Shown: one piece after another, positions 7,941-16,983 of the stretch | Numbering within the stretch: the first letter of the stretch is position 1 | Layout of the letters: every line of letters begins with the position of its first letter | Assembly: GCF_001571225.1 (NCBI RefSeq) | Contig: NZ_BCTJ01000034.1 | Span: 1 to 40,035 of the forward strand | DNA length: 40,035 nt | DNA from: Hydrogenophaga palleronii NBRC 102513 | GTDB lineage: Bacteria; Pseudomonadota; Gammaproteobacteria; Burkholderiales; Burkholderiaceae_C | Reading direction: 5' to 3' | Program-made: the position numbers and the translations under genes | Notes under the pieces: generated by a model | Told to the model about the DNA's origin: nothing | The model's input: the letters and a program-made list of their open reading frames with translations, nothing else | Database searches by the model: none

Positions 7941-8813
7941 TTACACCCGTGTATGCCCGGGTGAACGTTGGGAGGGGGCCATCGCCGCCAGCAGCTCGTC
8001 GATGGCGGCGGCCGTCTGCAGGGGCTGCTCCATCGGAAACAGGTGGCTGCCTTCCAGCAGCTTGAGGCGTTCGGGGTGCGCCTTGCCCACCACCCGCTGC
8101 GTCATCGCCATGCCGACCTGCTTCATTTCCTGCGAGTGCGTGCCGCCCAGAAACGCCACCGGGCACTGCAGCGGGTGGCGGCGCAGCAGACGGTCCAGGT
8201 TGTGCGGCAGGGTGTTGTAGATGGCGGTTTCAACGTCGCGGTCGAACGCCAGCACGCGCTGCGGCTGGCCCTTGGCGTCCGTCTCGTCCACCGTGCCGTG
8301 TGTGATGTAGTCCTGCAGCACCTGCGGATCCCAGCCGGCAAACGCCTTCTTGCTGGTGAAGTAGGCATGGGCGGTGGTGGTATCGGGCCAGGCGCGGCGC
8401 CGGCGCTGGCTGATCTTGCCGGGCGACACCGAGCCCACCAGATGCGCGCGTTTGACGAGCTCGAGCGTGCGCGCGCGCCAGCCGCCGAGCAGCGGCGAGT
8501 CGATCAGCAACACACCGCGCACCGCATGGCCGCCCAGTTGCGGGTGGCGTGCGGCGCACATCAGGCTGACGAAACCGCCGAAGGAGTGCCCCACCAGCCA
8601 GGCGCCGCGGCCCTGGCTCTCGATTTCGGGCGCGGCAAAGTCGGCCAGTTGCTGCACCAGGCGCGGCCAGTTGCTGGTGACCGGGTAGGCCGGGTCGTGG
8701 CCGAAGCGGTCAAGCGCGCACACCGCGTGGCCGCGCGCGCGCAAGGACTTGAAGAGCACACCGTAGGTGCTGGCCGGGAAACTGTTGGCGTGGGAAAAGA
8801 CGATCAGGGACAT
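7941..8813 (-). CDS. Alpha/beta hydrolase
   Basis: 290 residues with the alpha/beta hydrolase fold: an N-terminal strand (LIVFSHANSFPASTY) carrying the oxyanion-hole His-Ala-Asn, the nucleophile elbow GHSFGG with Ser77, and a C-terminal catalytic His candidate in GSHLFPMEQP (His257). An acid residue is likely in the FDRDVE or later region but cannot be fixed by eye. The family includes esterases, lipases and thioesterases; the substrate cannot be told from sequence. It begins 22 bp after the Anbu-protease stop and ends 12 bp before the PAS kinase, so co-transcription with mutS and the protease is likely. Confidence 0.87.
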   Translation of the reverse strand: MSLIVFSHANSFPASTYGVLFKSLRARGHAVCALDRFGHDPAYPVTSNWPRLVQQLADFAAPEIESQGRGAWLVGHSFGGFVSLMCAARHPQLGGHAVRGVLLIDSPLLGGWRARTLELVKRAHLVGSVSPGKISQRRRRAWPDTTTAHAYFTSKKAFAGWDPQVLQDYITHGTVDETDAKGQPQRVLAFDRDVETAIYNTLPHNLDRLLRRHPLQCPVAFLGGTHSQEMKQVGMAMTQRVVGKAHPERLKLLEGSHLFPMEQPLQTAAAIDELLAAMAPSQRSPGHTRV

Positions 8814-8835
8814 GTGGAGGGTGTGGATCGTCGCT

Positions 8836-9663
8836 TCAGATCAGCTTTTCTTCGGGGTTGCTGATCTTCTTCAGCGGTGCATGGCGCGGCTGGGCGCTGA
8901 TCAGCGGCACGTCGGTGTGGGCGTCGTTCCAGGTCGGGTCTTCGATGCTGTCGAACACCTGGCGCAGCTTCTGGCCCCAGGATTCGCGCAGCATGCGCAG
9001 GTAGAGGTTGTCCTGGTCGATGCAGGTGATCTTGTCCGAGCGCAGCATGTTGGCCTCGTACACCGCCAGGTCCAGCGGCAGGCCCACCGACAGGTTGGAC
9101 TTGAGCGTGGAGTCCATCGACACCAGCACGCATTTGGCGGCTTCGTCCAGCGGGGTGTCGGGCGCGATCACGCGGTCCAGCACCGGCTTGCCGTACTTGG
9201 ATTCACCGATCTGGAAGAACGCCGTCTCTGCCGTGGCCTCGATGAAATTGCCGGCCGAATACACCTGGAACAGGCGCATGCCTTCGCCCTGGATCTGGCC
9301 ACCGAAGATCATGGAGGCGTTGAAGTCGACGCCGGTGCGCTGCAGCGCCTCGCCGTCGCGCTCGTACACGTGGCGCACGGCCGCACCGAGCACGCGCGCG
9401 GCATCGAACATGCTCTTGGCGTTCCAGATGGTGATGGGTTCGCCGCCGTCCGGGTCGGCCAGCTGTTCGATCTGCAGGATCTCGCGCACCGACTGCGAGA
9501 TGCTCAGGTTGCCGGCCGAGAGCAGGCACATGAAGCGGTCGCCCGGTTTCTCGTAGACGATCATCTTGCGAAAGGTGCTGATCTGGTCCAGGCCCGCGTT
9601 GGTGCGCGAGTCGGAGAGGAAGACCATGCCGGCGTTGAGTTTGACGGCGACGCAATAAGTCAT
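8836..9663 (-). CDS. Anbu (bacterial proteasome homologue, HslV-like peptidase)
   Basis: 275 residues beginning [20 protein letters not shown]. After Met removal, Thr1 would be the Ntn nucleophile, with Asp17 (SDSRTNAG) and Lys32 (TFRKM) as the other catalytic-centre residues. This is the Anbu/BPH branch of the proteasome superfamily; known members form open-ring or helical assemblies, and substrates are poorly defined. Elsewhere Anbu is usually grouped with a transglutaminase, an alpha-E protein and an ATP-grasp ligase-like protein. None of these is in this window. Instead its ATG overlaps the mutS stop by 4 bp (ATGA), indicating translational coupling to mismatch repair. It is full length with catalytic residues intact. 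Confidence 0.92.
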   Translation of the reverse strand: MTYCVAVKLNAGMVFLSDSRTNAGLDQISTFRKMIVYEKPGDRFMCLLSAGNLSISQSVREILQIEQLADPDGGEPITIWNAKSMFDAARVLGAAVRHVYERDGEALQRTGVDFNASMIFGGQIQGEGMRLFQVYSAGNFIEATAETAFFQIGESKYGKPVLDRVIAPDTPLDEAAKCVLVSMDSTLKSNLSVGLPLDLAVYEANMLRSDKITCIDQDNLYLRMLRESWGQKLRQVFDSIEDPTWNDAHTDVPLISAQPRHAPLKKISNPEEKLI

Positions 9664-12329
9664 GATGAGGCGGCGAGTTTCTTGAGGGAGTAGAGCTGTT
9701 CCAGCGCTTCGCGTGGGCTCAGGGTGTCGGGGTCGATCCCGGCCATGGCGGCCTGCAGCGGATGCGCTTCGGGCTCCAGTGTGGCAGGTGGCGGCGCAAA
9801 CAGGTCGACCTGATCGCGGCTTTCTTCGCGTTGGGCCTCCAGCGCGGCCAGAGCGTGGCGCGCATGCTGCACCACGCCAGCCGGCACACCGGCCAGGCGC
9901 GCCACCTGGATGCCGTAGCTGCGGCTGGCCGGCCCGGGCTCGATCTGGTGCAGGAACACGATACCGCCACCGCCCTTGCCGCCGGATTCCACTGCGCTCA
10001 CGTGCACATTGAGCGCCGCATGGTGGCCGGCCGGGAACTCGGTGAGTTCGAAGTAGTGGGTGGCAAACAGCGTGAAGGCGCGCGACTTGTCGTGCAGGTG
10101 GGTGGCGATGCCGCCGGCCAGCGCCAGGCCGTCGAAGGTGGAGGTACCGCGGCCGATCTCGTCCATCAGCACCAGGCTTTCGGGCGTGGCGGCGTTGAGG
10201 ATCTGCGCCGCCTCGGTCATCTCGACCATGAAGGTCGACTGCGCGTTGGCCAGGTCGTCGGCGGCGCCGATGCGGGTGTGGATGGCGTCGATCGGTCCGA
10301 GGCGGCAGCTGTCGGCGGGCACGTGGCTGCCCATGCTGGCGAGCAGCACGATCACCGCCACCTGGCGCATGTAGGTGCTCTTGCCGCCCATGTTGGGGCC
10401 GGTGATGACCTGCATGCGCTGCTTGGGGCCGAGCACCGTGTCGTTGGCGATGAAGCTGCCGCCGCTGGTTTCGTTCAGGCGCGCCTCCACCACCGGGTGG
10501 CGCCCGCCGCGGATGTCGATGCAGGGCTCGGGCACGAACTGCGGCGCGTTCCAGTTGAGCGTGAGCGCGCGTTCGGTCAATGCGCACAACGCGTCCAGCG
10601 CGGCCATGGCGCGCGCCAGTTGCGTCAGCGGCGGGATGTAGGCCTGCAGCTCGTCGAGCAGGTGTTCGTAGAGCCACTTCTCGCGCGCCAGTGCGCGGTC
10701 TTGTGCCGACAGCGCCTTGTCTTCAAAGGTCTTGAGTTCGGGCGTGATGAAACGCTCGGCATTCTTCAGCGTCTGGCGGCGGCGGTAGTCGTCCGGCACC
10801 TTGGCCGCCTGGCCCTGTGTGACCTCGATGTAGAAGCCGTGCACCTTGTTGAACTGCACGCGCAGGTTGGTGATGCCGGTGCGCGCGCGCTCGCGCTGTT
10901 CCAGCTCGATCAGGAAGGCGTCGCTGTGGTTCTGGATGCCGCGCAGTTCGTCGAGGTCGGCGTCGAAGCCGTCGTTGATCACACCACCGTCGCGCACCAG
11001 CGCCGCCGGCTCGGGCAACAGCGCGGCGCGCAACAGTTCGGCGCAGCCGGCGGGGGGTGTGAGCTGGGCGGCGATGCCGTGCAGCAGGCCACCGGCCTCC
11101 TGCGGCCCGAGTTCCATCGCCAGCTGGCGAGCACGCTCCAGCGTCTGGCCCAGGCCGACCAGCTCACGCGGTTTGACCTGGCGCAGCGCGGTGCGCGCGG
11201 TGATGCGCTCGACATCGCTGGCGCCCTTGAGCGACTGGCGCAGCGTTTGCCACAGACCCGACGTTGTGCCTCCACGCAGCGTGTGGATGGCGGCCAGGCG
11301 CGCGCGCGCCTCGCTGCGCTCGCGGCGCGGCTCCAGCAGCCAGCTGCGCAGCGCGCGGCTGCCCATGCCGGTGCAGCACACGTCGAGCAGCGAGAACAGC
11401 GTTGGGCTGGTTTCGCCGCGCAGCGTCTGCGTGAGTTCGAGGTTGCGCCGCGTCGTCAGCGGCAGGTTGATGCGTTCGTCGCTGCGCGCCACCTGCAGGC
11501 TGGCCACGTGGCTGAGAGCACGGCCCTGCGTGTGTTCGGCGTAGTTGAGCAGCGCGGCGGCGGCGGCGTGCGCGTCGGGCATGTCCTGCGCGTCCCAGGC
11601 CGCCAGGCTCGCGGCTTGCAGCTGTTCCAGCAGCTTGCGCTGGCCCAGCGCGGCATCGAACGCCCAGGCCGGGCGCAGCACCGCCACCAGCCGGCCACCG
11701 TTGCCGGCGTTCTGGCTGGCCAGGGCCTGCACCGATTTTTCAAAGGCGGGCGTGGTCTCGGCGCTGTAGAGCAGCTCGCCGGGCGAGACGCGCGCCACCC
11801 AGTCGGCCAGCTCGTCGCTGGCGCACTGCGCCAGGAACACGATGCCCTGCGTGACCGACATCCAGGCCAGGCCGCAGCCACTGCGCGCACCGGGGTGCAC
11901 CGCCATCAGCAGGGCTTCGGTCTTGTCGGACAGCAGTTCGCTGTCGGTCAGCGTGCCGGGCGTGACCACCCGCACCACCTTGCGTTCGACCGGCCCCTTG
12001 GAGGTGGCCACGTCGCCCACCTGCTCGCAGATGGCGACCGATTCGCCCAGCTTGATCAGGCGCGCCAGGTAGGTGTCCACCGAATGGAAGGGCACACCCG
12101 CCATCACCACCGGTTGCCCGGCCGACTGGCCGCGCTGGGTGAGCGTGATGTCGAGCAGGCGCGCGACCTTTTCGGCATCGCCGAAAAACATCTCGTAGAA
12201 ATCGCCCATGCGGTAGAACAGCAGCGTGTCCGGATACCCGGCTTTGAGGCCGAGGTATTGCTGCATCATGGGCGTGTGCTGCGACAGGTCGACCGGGGCG
12301 GACGGGCTGTCGGGTAAATCCTTTTTCAT
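9660..12329 (-). CDS. mutS: DNA mismatch repair protein MutS
   Basis: 889 residues, slightly longer than Escherichia coli MutS (853). MutS recognises base mismatches and small loops and, with MutL, starts strand-specific repair. The mismatch-reading motif is intact (FYE at 44-46, in MGDFYEMF), followed by connector, core and clamp domains ([15 protein letters not shown]). The ABC-type ATPase has Walker [10 protein letters not shown] at 644-652, Walker B/signature [15 protein letters not shown], and the H-loop THYFELTEF. The ATG at 12329 is preferred over a TTG one codon upstream. It heads a compact operon with the Anbu gene (4-bp overlap), the hydrolase and the PAS kinase. The 234 bp upstream, to the PAP2 stop, hold a plausible minus-strand promoter near 12505-12530 and nothing else I can identify. 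Confidence 0.97.
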   Translation of the reverse strand: MKKDLPDSPSAPVDLSQHTPMMQQYLGLKAGYPDTLLFYRMGDFYEMFFGDAEKVARLLDITLTQRGQSAGQPVVMAGVPFHSVDTYLARLIKLGESVAICEQVGDVATSKGPVERKVVRVVTPGTLTDSELLSDKTEALLMAVHPGARSGCGLAWMSVTQGIVFLAQCASDELADWVARVSPGELLYSAETTPAFEKSVQALASQNAGNGGRLVAVLRPAWAFDAALGQRKLLEQLQAASLAAWDAQDMPDAHAAAAALLNYAEHTQGRALSHVASLQVARSDERINLPLTTRRNLELTQTLRGETSPTLFSLLDVCCTGMGSRALRSWLLEPRRERSEARARLAAIHTLRGGTTSGLWQTLRQSLKGASDVERITARTALRQVKPRELVGLGQTLERARQLAMELGPQEAGGLLHGIAAQLTPPAGCAELLRAALLPEPAALVRDGGVINDGFDADLDELRGIQNHSDAFLIELEQRERARTGITNLRVQFNKVHGFYIEVTQGQAAKVPDDYRRRQTLKNAERFITPELKTFEDKALSAQDRALAREKWLYEHLLDELQAYIPPLTQLARAMAALDALCALTERALTLNWNAPQFVPEPCIDIRGGRHPVVEARLNETSGGSFIANDTVLGPKQRMQVITGPNMGGKSTYMRQVAVIVLLASMGSHVPADSCRLGPIDAIHTRIGAADDLANAQSTFMVEMTEAAQILNAATPESLVLMDEIGRGTSTFDGLALAGGIATHLHDKSRAFTLFATHYFELTEFPAGHHAALNVHVSAVESGGKGGGGIVFLHQIEPGPASRSYGIQVARLAGVPAGVVQHARHALAALEAQREESRDQVDLFAPPPATLEPEAHPLQAAMAGIDPDTLSPREALEQLYSLKKLAASS

Positions 12330-12563
12330 CAATGGCTCGGTGATGTGTGATGGCGGTCTGGGCGCGGCTTGCCGTCGTCTGGCCTGGGGCAGCGTGGTGG
12401 GAGAGCGGTGGCAAGGGGTTCGGTCGCGCGGACGGATGGATGGCGGCCTTTCTGCCTCTCGTCCCGCCCACGCACTCGGCAGGCGCTCACCCGGACGTTT
12501 TCATCCCGCCTATCTTATGGGATGGCCATCGGGCCGTTCCCGGCCACTCGCCGTGCGGGGGTA

Positions 12564-13373
12564 TCAGGCGCGAGCGCGCCAGCGCGGGTACTCCATCGCG
12601 GCGATGCAGACGGTCAACCACGCCAGGCCGGAGGCGAAGCCTGCGATCACGTCGCTGGCCCAGTGCACTTGCAGCATCACGCGGCTGAACCCCATGCCGA
12701 AGGCCAGCGAGGCCGCCGCCAGCACCGCAGGCAGGTGCCAGCGCGGCGGCAGCTGGCGTACGTACAGGTAGGCCAGCATGCCGTACACCACCACCGATCC
12801 GGTGGTGTGCCCGCTGGGAAAACTGTAGCCATCGGCCACGGCGAAACCGTGTTCGTGCACCGGCCGCACACGCGCGAAGATCTGTTTCAGTGTGCGGTGG
12901 AACACGGCCCCGCCGGTGCAGGCCAGGGCCCAGCCGAACGCCAGTCGGGTGTGCCGGCGCACGAGCAACAGCACGGACACGGCCACCACCAGCAGCGTCA
13001 GGGTGATGGGGTCGCCCAGGTGGGTGGCCAGCGCCACGCTGCGCAGCGTGGCCGGGGACAGTTCACGCGCCAGGGTTTCACTCAGCCGCACGTCGAACAG
13101 GCCGATGGCCTTGCCGCTCTCCATGGCTTCGGCCATGCCGGCGAACACCCCGGCCGCCGCCAGCAGCGCGCAGGCCCCGATGGCCAGGAACAGGCTCAGC
13201 CACAGGGGGCGTGGCCATGGGCTGCGCGCGGCGACGCTGCCGCCGTGTTTCAGCCCGACGAAGGCGGCGCTGGCGAGCAGCAGCAGCGCGGCCCACAACA
13301 CCAGGAACACCGGCCCCATGTGGAGCCCGACCCATTCCGCCCAGGCCTGGGCCTGCGAGGCGTCAGCGTGCAT
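12564..13373 (-). CDS. PAP2-family membrane phosphatase
   Basis: 269 residues with about six hydrophobic helices and the three PAP2 catalytic motifs in order: KQIFARVRP (K-x6-RP), FPSGHTTGS (PSGH) and SRVMLQVHWASDV (SR-x5-H-x3-D). Such enzymes remove phosphate from lipid substrates (phosphatidic acid, undecaprenyl pyrophosphate, lipid A) at the periplasmic face of the inner membrane. The substrate here cannot be decided. The start at 13373 has a good Shine-Dalgarno sequence (AAGGGAG). A strong hairpin with a minus-strand U-rich tail sits 99-123 bp upstream, in what would be the leader if transcription starts farther upstream, so attenuation or an independent short transcript is possible. Confidence 0.92.
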   Translation of the reverse strand: MHADASQAQAWAEWVGLHMGPVFLVLWAALLLLASAAFVGLKHGGSVAARSPWPRPLWLSLFLAIGACALLAAAGVFAGMAEAMESGKAIGLFDVRLSETLARELSPATLRSVALATHLGDPITLTLLVVAVSVLLLVRRHTRLAFGWALACTGGAVFHRTLKQIFARVRPVHEHGFAVADGYSFPSGHTTGSVVVYGMLAYLYVRQLPPRWHLPAVLAAASLAFGMGFSRVMLQVHWASDVIAGFASGLAWLTVCIAAMEYPRWRARA

Positions 13374-13471
13374 TTCAAAGCTCCCTTGGCAACTTGCAGC
13401 GGCATGTGCCGCGCGAGGCATCGTAGCGGTTCAGTGGCCGATGCTGTCGTCGAAGGAGCCAACACAAACAG

Positions 13472-13496
13472 AAAGGCCCGCAGCGAGCGGGCCTTT
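13472..13496 (-). terminator. Intrinsic terminator, best oriented on the minus strand
   Basis: A perfect 10-bp stem (AAAGGCCCGC / GCGGGCCTTT) with a 5-nt loop. On the minus strand it is followed by TTTCTGTTTGTGTTGG, a U-rich tail; on the plus strand by GCCTGGGGG. It therefore fits a minus-strand transcript starting within the preceding gene-free DNA. Confidence 0.7.
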
Positions 13497-13686
13497 GCCT
13501 GGGGGTGTTTGGTGTCCCGATATTTTTGCGCCCGTCGGGACCGGCGGACGTGAAGGCCTTCATCCTAAAGTGCCTGCATGACAGTTCCATGGCACGACAA
13601 CCCGGCCGGCAACGGTCGGTGCCGTTTTGGCAGGCAAATCGTTCCCAGGCCCCGCCGTTGCAGGGTGTCGCACCCTTGCTCCGTCC

Positions 13687-13695
13687 TTATCCACA
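13687..13695 (+). promoter_or_regulatory. DnaA-box match
   Basis: TTATCCACA, a perfect match to the consensus DnaA box, followed 4 nt later by TGTGCACACA, which contains a weaker half-match. It is a single perfect box with no AT-rich unwinding element nearby, so it is not an origin. It could titrate DnaA or regulate the adjacent small ORF. Confidence 0.4.
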
Positions 13696-13799
13696 GGCTT
13701 GTGCACACAAAGGCGGGACAAGTCCCTCCCCTGAATGGGGTGGGTGCGGCGTGGGACCGGGGCCGCTATCCTGTGCCTGTTCCCTTGCCACCCCGCACC

Positions 13800-14024
13800 A
13801 TGAGCCGCACCATCCGCCTGCCCCGAACACCTGCGCCGCCGAAGCCGGGCGGGCCGGTGGCGGACGACGACCTGCTGTATTCGGTGGCCGGCGAAGAAGA
13901 CCCGGGCGCGGCGGTTGACGCGCCGGCCCCACCTGCGGCACCGCCGCCTGCCGGCCCACTCAGCGGCGTGCCATCACCAGACGCGCCGCAGCCAGATCCC
14001 AGCCCCCCCAGCCACAGTTCTTGA
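13800..14024 (+). CDS. Small Pro/Ala-rich acidic hypothetical protein
   Basis: A 74-codon frame starting MSRTIRLPRTPAPPKPG, with a central acidic stretch (VADDDLLYSVAGEEDPGAAVD) and a Pro/Ala-rich tail. A -10-like TATCCT lies at 13767-13772, giving a leader of about 20 nt. No family is recognised. Its last 65 bp overlap the 3' end of the ornithine-cyclodeaminase-family gene on the other strand, which argues for caution. The acidic core is not the composition expected of a shadow frame and is the main reason to list it. Confidence 0.4.
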   Translation: MSRTIRLPRTPAPPKPGGPVADDDLLYSVAGEEDPGAAVDAPAPPAAPPPAGPLSGVPSPDAPQPDPSPPSHSS

Positions 14025-14865
14025 AGAACACCGGGCCGCGAACCGGCCGGGGCGATGCGATGCAGTCGGCCAGGGTGGGCAGCGCACCGACATCGATGCC
14101 GGCCTGCAGCAAATCACCCGCTTCGTGGTCGGCGTCGCGCGTGTCCACCGACAGCATGCCGCGTGCGGCGAGATCGCGGCAGACCTCGGGTGCCCACTCC
14201 ACCATGCGCGGCGTGAAGGCGCCGACGGCGGCGATGAAAGCGTCGTCGCGTGGCCGGCCGCGCAGCACGACCTGCTGCGCGGGGGTGCAGCTGACCACCA
14301 GCGGACAGTCGGCCAGTGCGGCGTCGGCGTCGTCCACCCGTTGCGCCTGCAGGCCCAGCGTGCGTGCGTGGGCCACCAGCGCATCGGCACTGGCGGCGCT
14401 GCGGGATGCCACGCGCACCTCGCGCACGCCCAGGCCGCTGGCAAAGGCTTCCAGATGTGCGCGGCCCTGCACACCGGCGCCAACGATGAGCAGTGGGCCG
14501 TCACGCCGGGGCGCGAGCAGGCGCGCGCCCAGCAGCGACACGGCGGCGGTGCGGCGCGCGGTCACGGTCGGGCCGTCGAGCAACGCGGTACGCTGGCCCG
14601 TGGCGACATCGAACACCACGATGTCGCCCTGGATGCTGGGCAGGCCGCGTGTGCCGTTGTCCGGCACGAAGGTAATGAGCTTGGTGATGGCCACGCGCGC
14701 ATCGGCCGCGGGCATCACAAACAGGCTGCCGCCACCGGGCAGGGCCTGCACGATGCGCGCGGGCACCACCACCGAGGGGTCACTCAGCAGGGCCTCGATC
14801 TCGTCGGCCAGGTCGGGGTAGGGCAACGCATCGGCGGTGGCCGCAGGGCTGAGAACAGCGTTCAT
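13960..14865 (-). CDS. Ornithine cyclodeaminase / mu-crystallin family protein (probable delta-1-pyrroline-2-carboxylate reductase type)
   Basis: 301 residues. The Rossmann dinucleotide-binding motif LLIVGAGVQGRAHLEAFA sits mid-protein, preceded by the substrate-side segment RVAITKLITFVPDNGTRGLPSIQGDIVVFD and GPTVTARRTAAVSLLGARLLA, both typical of the ornithine cyclodeaminase/mu-crystallin family. Members either deaminate ornithine to proline with bound NAD or reduce cyclic imino acids such as delta-1-pyrroline-2-carboxylate. The C-terminal DLLQAGIDVGALPTLAD and FFKNCGWGGWDLAAARL resemble the reductase-like subgroup, but the reaction is not certain. The ATG at 14865 is preferred to an upstream TTG. 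It lies 55 bp after the MBL hydrolase gene, probably in the same operon. Confidence 0.85.
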   Translation of the reverse strand: MNAVLSPAATADALPYPDLADEIEALLSDPSVVVPARIVQALPGGGSLFVMPAADARVAITKLITFVPDNGTRGLPSIQGDIVVFDVATGQRTALLDGPTVTARRTAAVSLLGARLLAPRRDGPLLIVGAGVQGRAHLEAFASGLGVREVRVASRSAASADALVAHARTLGLQAQRVDDADAALADCPLVVSCTPAQQVVLRGRPRDDAFIAAVGAFTPRMVEWAPEVCRDLAARGMLSVDTRDADHEAGDLLQAGIDVGALPTLADCIASPRPVRGPVFFKNCGWGGWDLAAARLVMARR

Positions 14866-14920
14866 CGCAAAAACGGTGGGCAAGAAGAGAGGTTCATCCT
14901 GAGCAGCCGCGGCGGGGTTG

Positions 14921-16051
14921 TCACTTCAGCCGGTAGCGGTACACGCCGTCTTCACCCGTCTCGCGCACGGCTTCGCCGCGCACCAGCAGGTGGTTGAGGT
15001 GGGCCACACCTTCGCCGGTGGCCATGCCCAGCAGTTCGCCGTTGCTGTCGATGGCGCGGGCGAACAGGGCGCCGAACACGTCCACTGTGCGCTTGGGCGA
15101 TTCGGCGAGGCTGCGCCGCAGGCGTTGCAGGCCGCGTTCGTGGCCTTGCGCTAGGCGGTCCAGGCGGGCGTGCAGGCCCCGGAAGGGTTCGCCGTGTGCC
15201 GGCAGCACGAGCAGGTCGTCGCTGAGCGTGCTGCGCAGACGCTCGATGCTGTGGATCCAGTCGCCCAGCGGGTCGGCGTCGGGTTCGGTGGGGAACACGC
15301 TCACGTTCGAGCTGATGCGCGGCAGCACCTGGTCGCCCGAGACCAGCACGCCGAGCGAATCGCTGAGCAGGCAGGCGTGTTCGGGCGAGTGGCCGCGGCC
15401 AATGACGACGCGCCATTCGTGCGCGCCGATGCGCAGCGTGTCGCCGTCGCTCAGGCGTCGGAAGCTGTCGGGCAGCGTGTGCATGTACTTGCTGTAGCCG
15501 CCGAAGCGGCTGCGGTAGATGTCCAGCGCCTCTTCGCTCCAGCCCATGCGGCGGTAGAAGTCGATCGCGTCGTCGGGTGCCTCGCGGCCGGTGTCGGCCA
15601 CCAGAGTGCGGCAGGTGAGGTATTCCAGCCGCGTCATCCACAAGCGGCACTGGAACTTGCGCGTGAGCCAGCCCGCCATGCCGACGTGGTCGGGGTGCAT
15701 GTGGGTGCAGAACACGCGGGTGATGCGCGCGCCTTGTGGTGTGGCCGCGAGCGGGCCGTCGGGCGAGATCAGCTGGCGCCAGGCGGCCATGGCCTCGGGG
15801 GTCTTGGTGCCGGTGTCGATCACGGCCCAGCCGGTGCCGTGTTCGTCTTCGTCTGCCACCGCCCAGAGGTTGATGTGGTTGAGCGCAAACGGCAGCGGCA
15901 TGCGCAGCCACAGCACACCGGGCGCGACCTCGCGCACCTCGCCGGGGGCCGGTGGTTCGCCACAGGGGTACTGCAGCGCATGCGGCGCGCCGCCACTGCT
16001 GGTGAGCGCCGGATCGTCCGGGCGTCCGTCGGAGGTGGGGGCTTCAGGCAT
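14921..16051 (-). CDS. MBL-fold metallo-hydrolase
   Basis: 376 residues. The metallo-beta-lactamase signature CTHMHPDHVG places metal ligands at His117, His119, Asp121 and His122. Further ligands are likely His221 (GRGHSPEHACLL), Asp240 (VLVSGDQVLP) and the His in VLPAHGEPF. The C-terminal winged-helix-like part (ATGEGVAHLNHLLVRGEAVR) places it near the LACTB2/glyoxalase-II-like hydrolases with an extra C-terminal domain. Substrates could be thioesters or lactones; sequence does not decide. The start at 16051 has an AT-rich AAATAAT stretch about 10 bp upstream that may act as a -10 element. It follows the beta-helix gene by 47 bp. Confidence 0.88.
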   Translation of the reverse strand: MPEAPTSDGRPDDPALTSSGGAPHALQYPCGEPPAPGEVREVAPGVLWLRMPLPFALNHINLWAVADEDEHGTGWAVIDTGTKTPEAMAAWRQLISPDGPLAATPQGARITRVFCTHMHPDHVGMAGWLTRKFQCRLWMTRLEYLTCRTLVADTGREAPDDAIDFYRRMGWSEEALDIYRSRFGGYSKYMHTLPDSFRRLSDGDTLRIGAHEWRVVIGRGHSPEHACLLSDSLGVLVSGDQVLPRISSNVSVFPTEPDADPLGDWIHSIERLRSTLSDDLLVLPAHGEPFRGLHARLDRLAQGHERGLQRLRRSLAESPKRTVDVFGALFARAIDSNGELLGMATGEGVAHLNHLLVRGEAVRETGEDGVYRYRLK

Positions 16052-16098
16052 GGCGGGATTATTTCAGACAGTTCCCGCGCGCGCTGTCGCCCCCGATG

Positions 16099-16983
16099 TC
16101 AGACCTCGCGGACCCCCGCCCACCAGCCGCTCATGAGCCCCGCCGGCTTGGTGCAGGCGTGCACCCGCGCGCTGCATTCCCACGACTCCATCTGCACGTT
16201 CAGGCCGGCGTAGATGCCGTAACCCGGGCCGGCGCTGATGGCCTCCTGGGCGCTGAGGCTCTCGCCGGCGCGGATCGCGCCGTCGGCCAGGATCGACAGG
16301 CCGGCCCGGATGCCCCAGCCCGCTTCGAGGTGCATGCCGCATTCGACGCTGCCGCCGGCCTGGATGCCGTCTTTGGCGCGGATGCTGTCGTGCGCCGCCA
16401 GCCGGCCACCCACCTGCAGGCTTTTGTTGCACTGGATCGGGCCCTGGGTGATCAGGTCCTGGCCCACGCTGGCGTTGCCTTCCACGTGCAGTGGCCCGCC
16501 GCACCACAGCTCCCAGGCGGCGCGAATGTCGCCGCCGCAGCGCAGCTGCTCGCGCGCTTCGATGCCCCAGCCCGCCCGGATGTGGCCGGTGGCTTCCAGC
16601 GAGCCGTCGCTGCGCACGCTGCCGCCGGCCTTGATGTCGCCGCCCGAAACGAGCGACTGCCCTACCACGATGCTGCCGCCGGCCTGGATGTTGCCGCCGG
16701 TGCGGACTACGGTGTCCACCTCGATGTTGCCGCGCACCTCCAGCGAGCCGGCGAACACCAGGGCGTCGGCCGAAATCTCGTCCACCGACAGCACGGCGTT
16801 GGTCGGGCCGAACTGCGAGAGCAGCCAGCAGGCGTCGCTCACCCGGCCCGCCGCGACCAGCGCGTCCAGCAGGTCCTGGTAGTTGCTGCCCTCCTGGTGG
16901 TGGCGCAGGAACCAGCGGAAGCCGTCGGCGCAGGGTTGTTTGGTCTTGATGAAGTTCTTGTTCAGATCCATGGATGGCGTCAT
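16099..16983 (-). CDS. Beta-helix / bactofilin-like repeat protein
   Basis: 294 residues of two parts. Residues 1-65 form a compact alpha-helical start (FIKTKQPCADGFRWFLRHH, LLDALVAAGRVSDACWLL). From about residue 70 to 265 the chain is a run of short repeats of the type GG(D/N/S)I-x-AGGS(I/V) or AGWGI, with Gly-Ile/Val spacing every 6 residues or so, as expected of a stacked beta-helix such as bactofilins or hexapeptide proteins. Several Cys residues are spread through it. No signal peptide or transmembrane segment is visible, so it is likely cytoplasmic and possibly polymer-forming. Its ATG overlaps the usp stop by 4 bp (ATGA) and has AAGG upstream, so the two are translationally coupled. 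Function unknown. Confidence 0.8.
   Translation of the reverse strand: MTPSMDLNKNFIKTKQPCADGFRWFLRHHQEGSNYQDLLDALVAAGRVSDACWLLSQFGPTNAVLSVDEISADALVFAGSLEVRGNIEVDTVVRTGGNIQAGGSIVVGQSLVSGGDIKAGGSVRSDGSLEATGHIRAGWGIEAREQLRCGGDIRAAWELWCGGPLHVEGNASVGQDLITQGPIQCNKSLQVGGRLAAHDSIRAKDGIQAGGSVECGMHLEAGWGIRAGLSILADGAIRAGESLSAQEAISAGPGYGIYAGLNVQMESWECSARVHACTKPAGLMSGWWAGVREV

Larger units (their letters stand above)
13374..13799. other. Gene-poor stretch between PAP2 and a small plus-strand ORF
   Basis: About 425 bases without a convincing gene. It holds an intrinsic-terminator hairpin (13472-13496), a short imperfect palindrome (TGAAGGCCTTCA near 13550), a small hairpin GGGTG-tcg-CACCC just upstream of a perfect DnaA-box match (13687-13695), and a TATCCT -10 candidate at 13767. 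A 71-codon minus frame starting near 13590 reads through the terminator and has atypical composition; I do not accept it as a gene. Confidence 0.5.

Noticed and set aside
9762..12317. An 851-codon plus-strand frame opposite mutS
   Set aside because: Composition dominated by Gly, Arg, His and Gln with no recognisable motif; mutS on the other strand is complete and has all catalytic motifs.
13375..13590. A 71-codon minus frame in the gap upstream of PAP2
   Set aside because: It reads through the terminator hairpin, its C-terminal half overlaps the PAP2 leader and start, and its composition resembles no protein family. The terminator is better explained by an RNA.
13687..13695. An origin of replication
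   Set aside because: Only one perfect DnaA box, no AT-rich unwinding region and no dnaA, dnaN or parAB neighbours.
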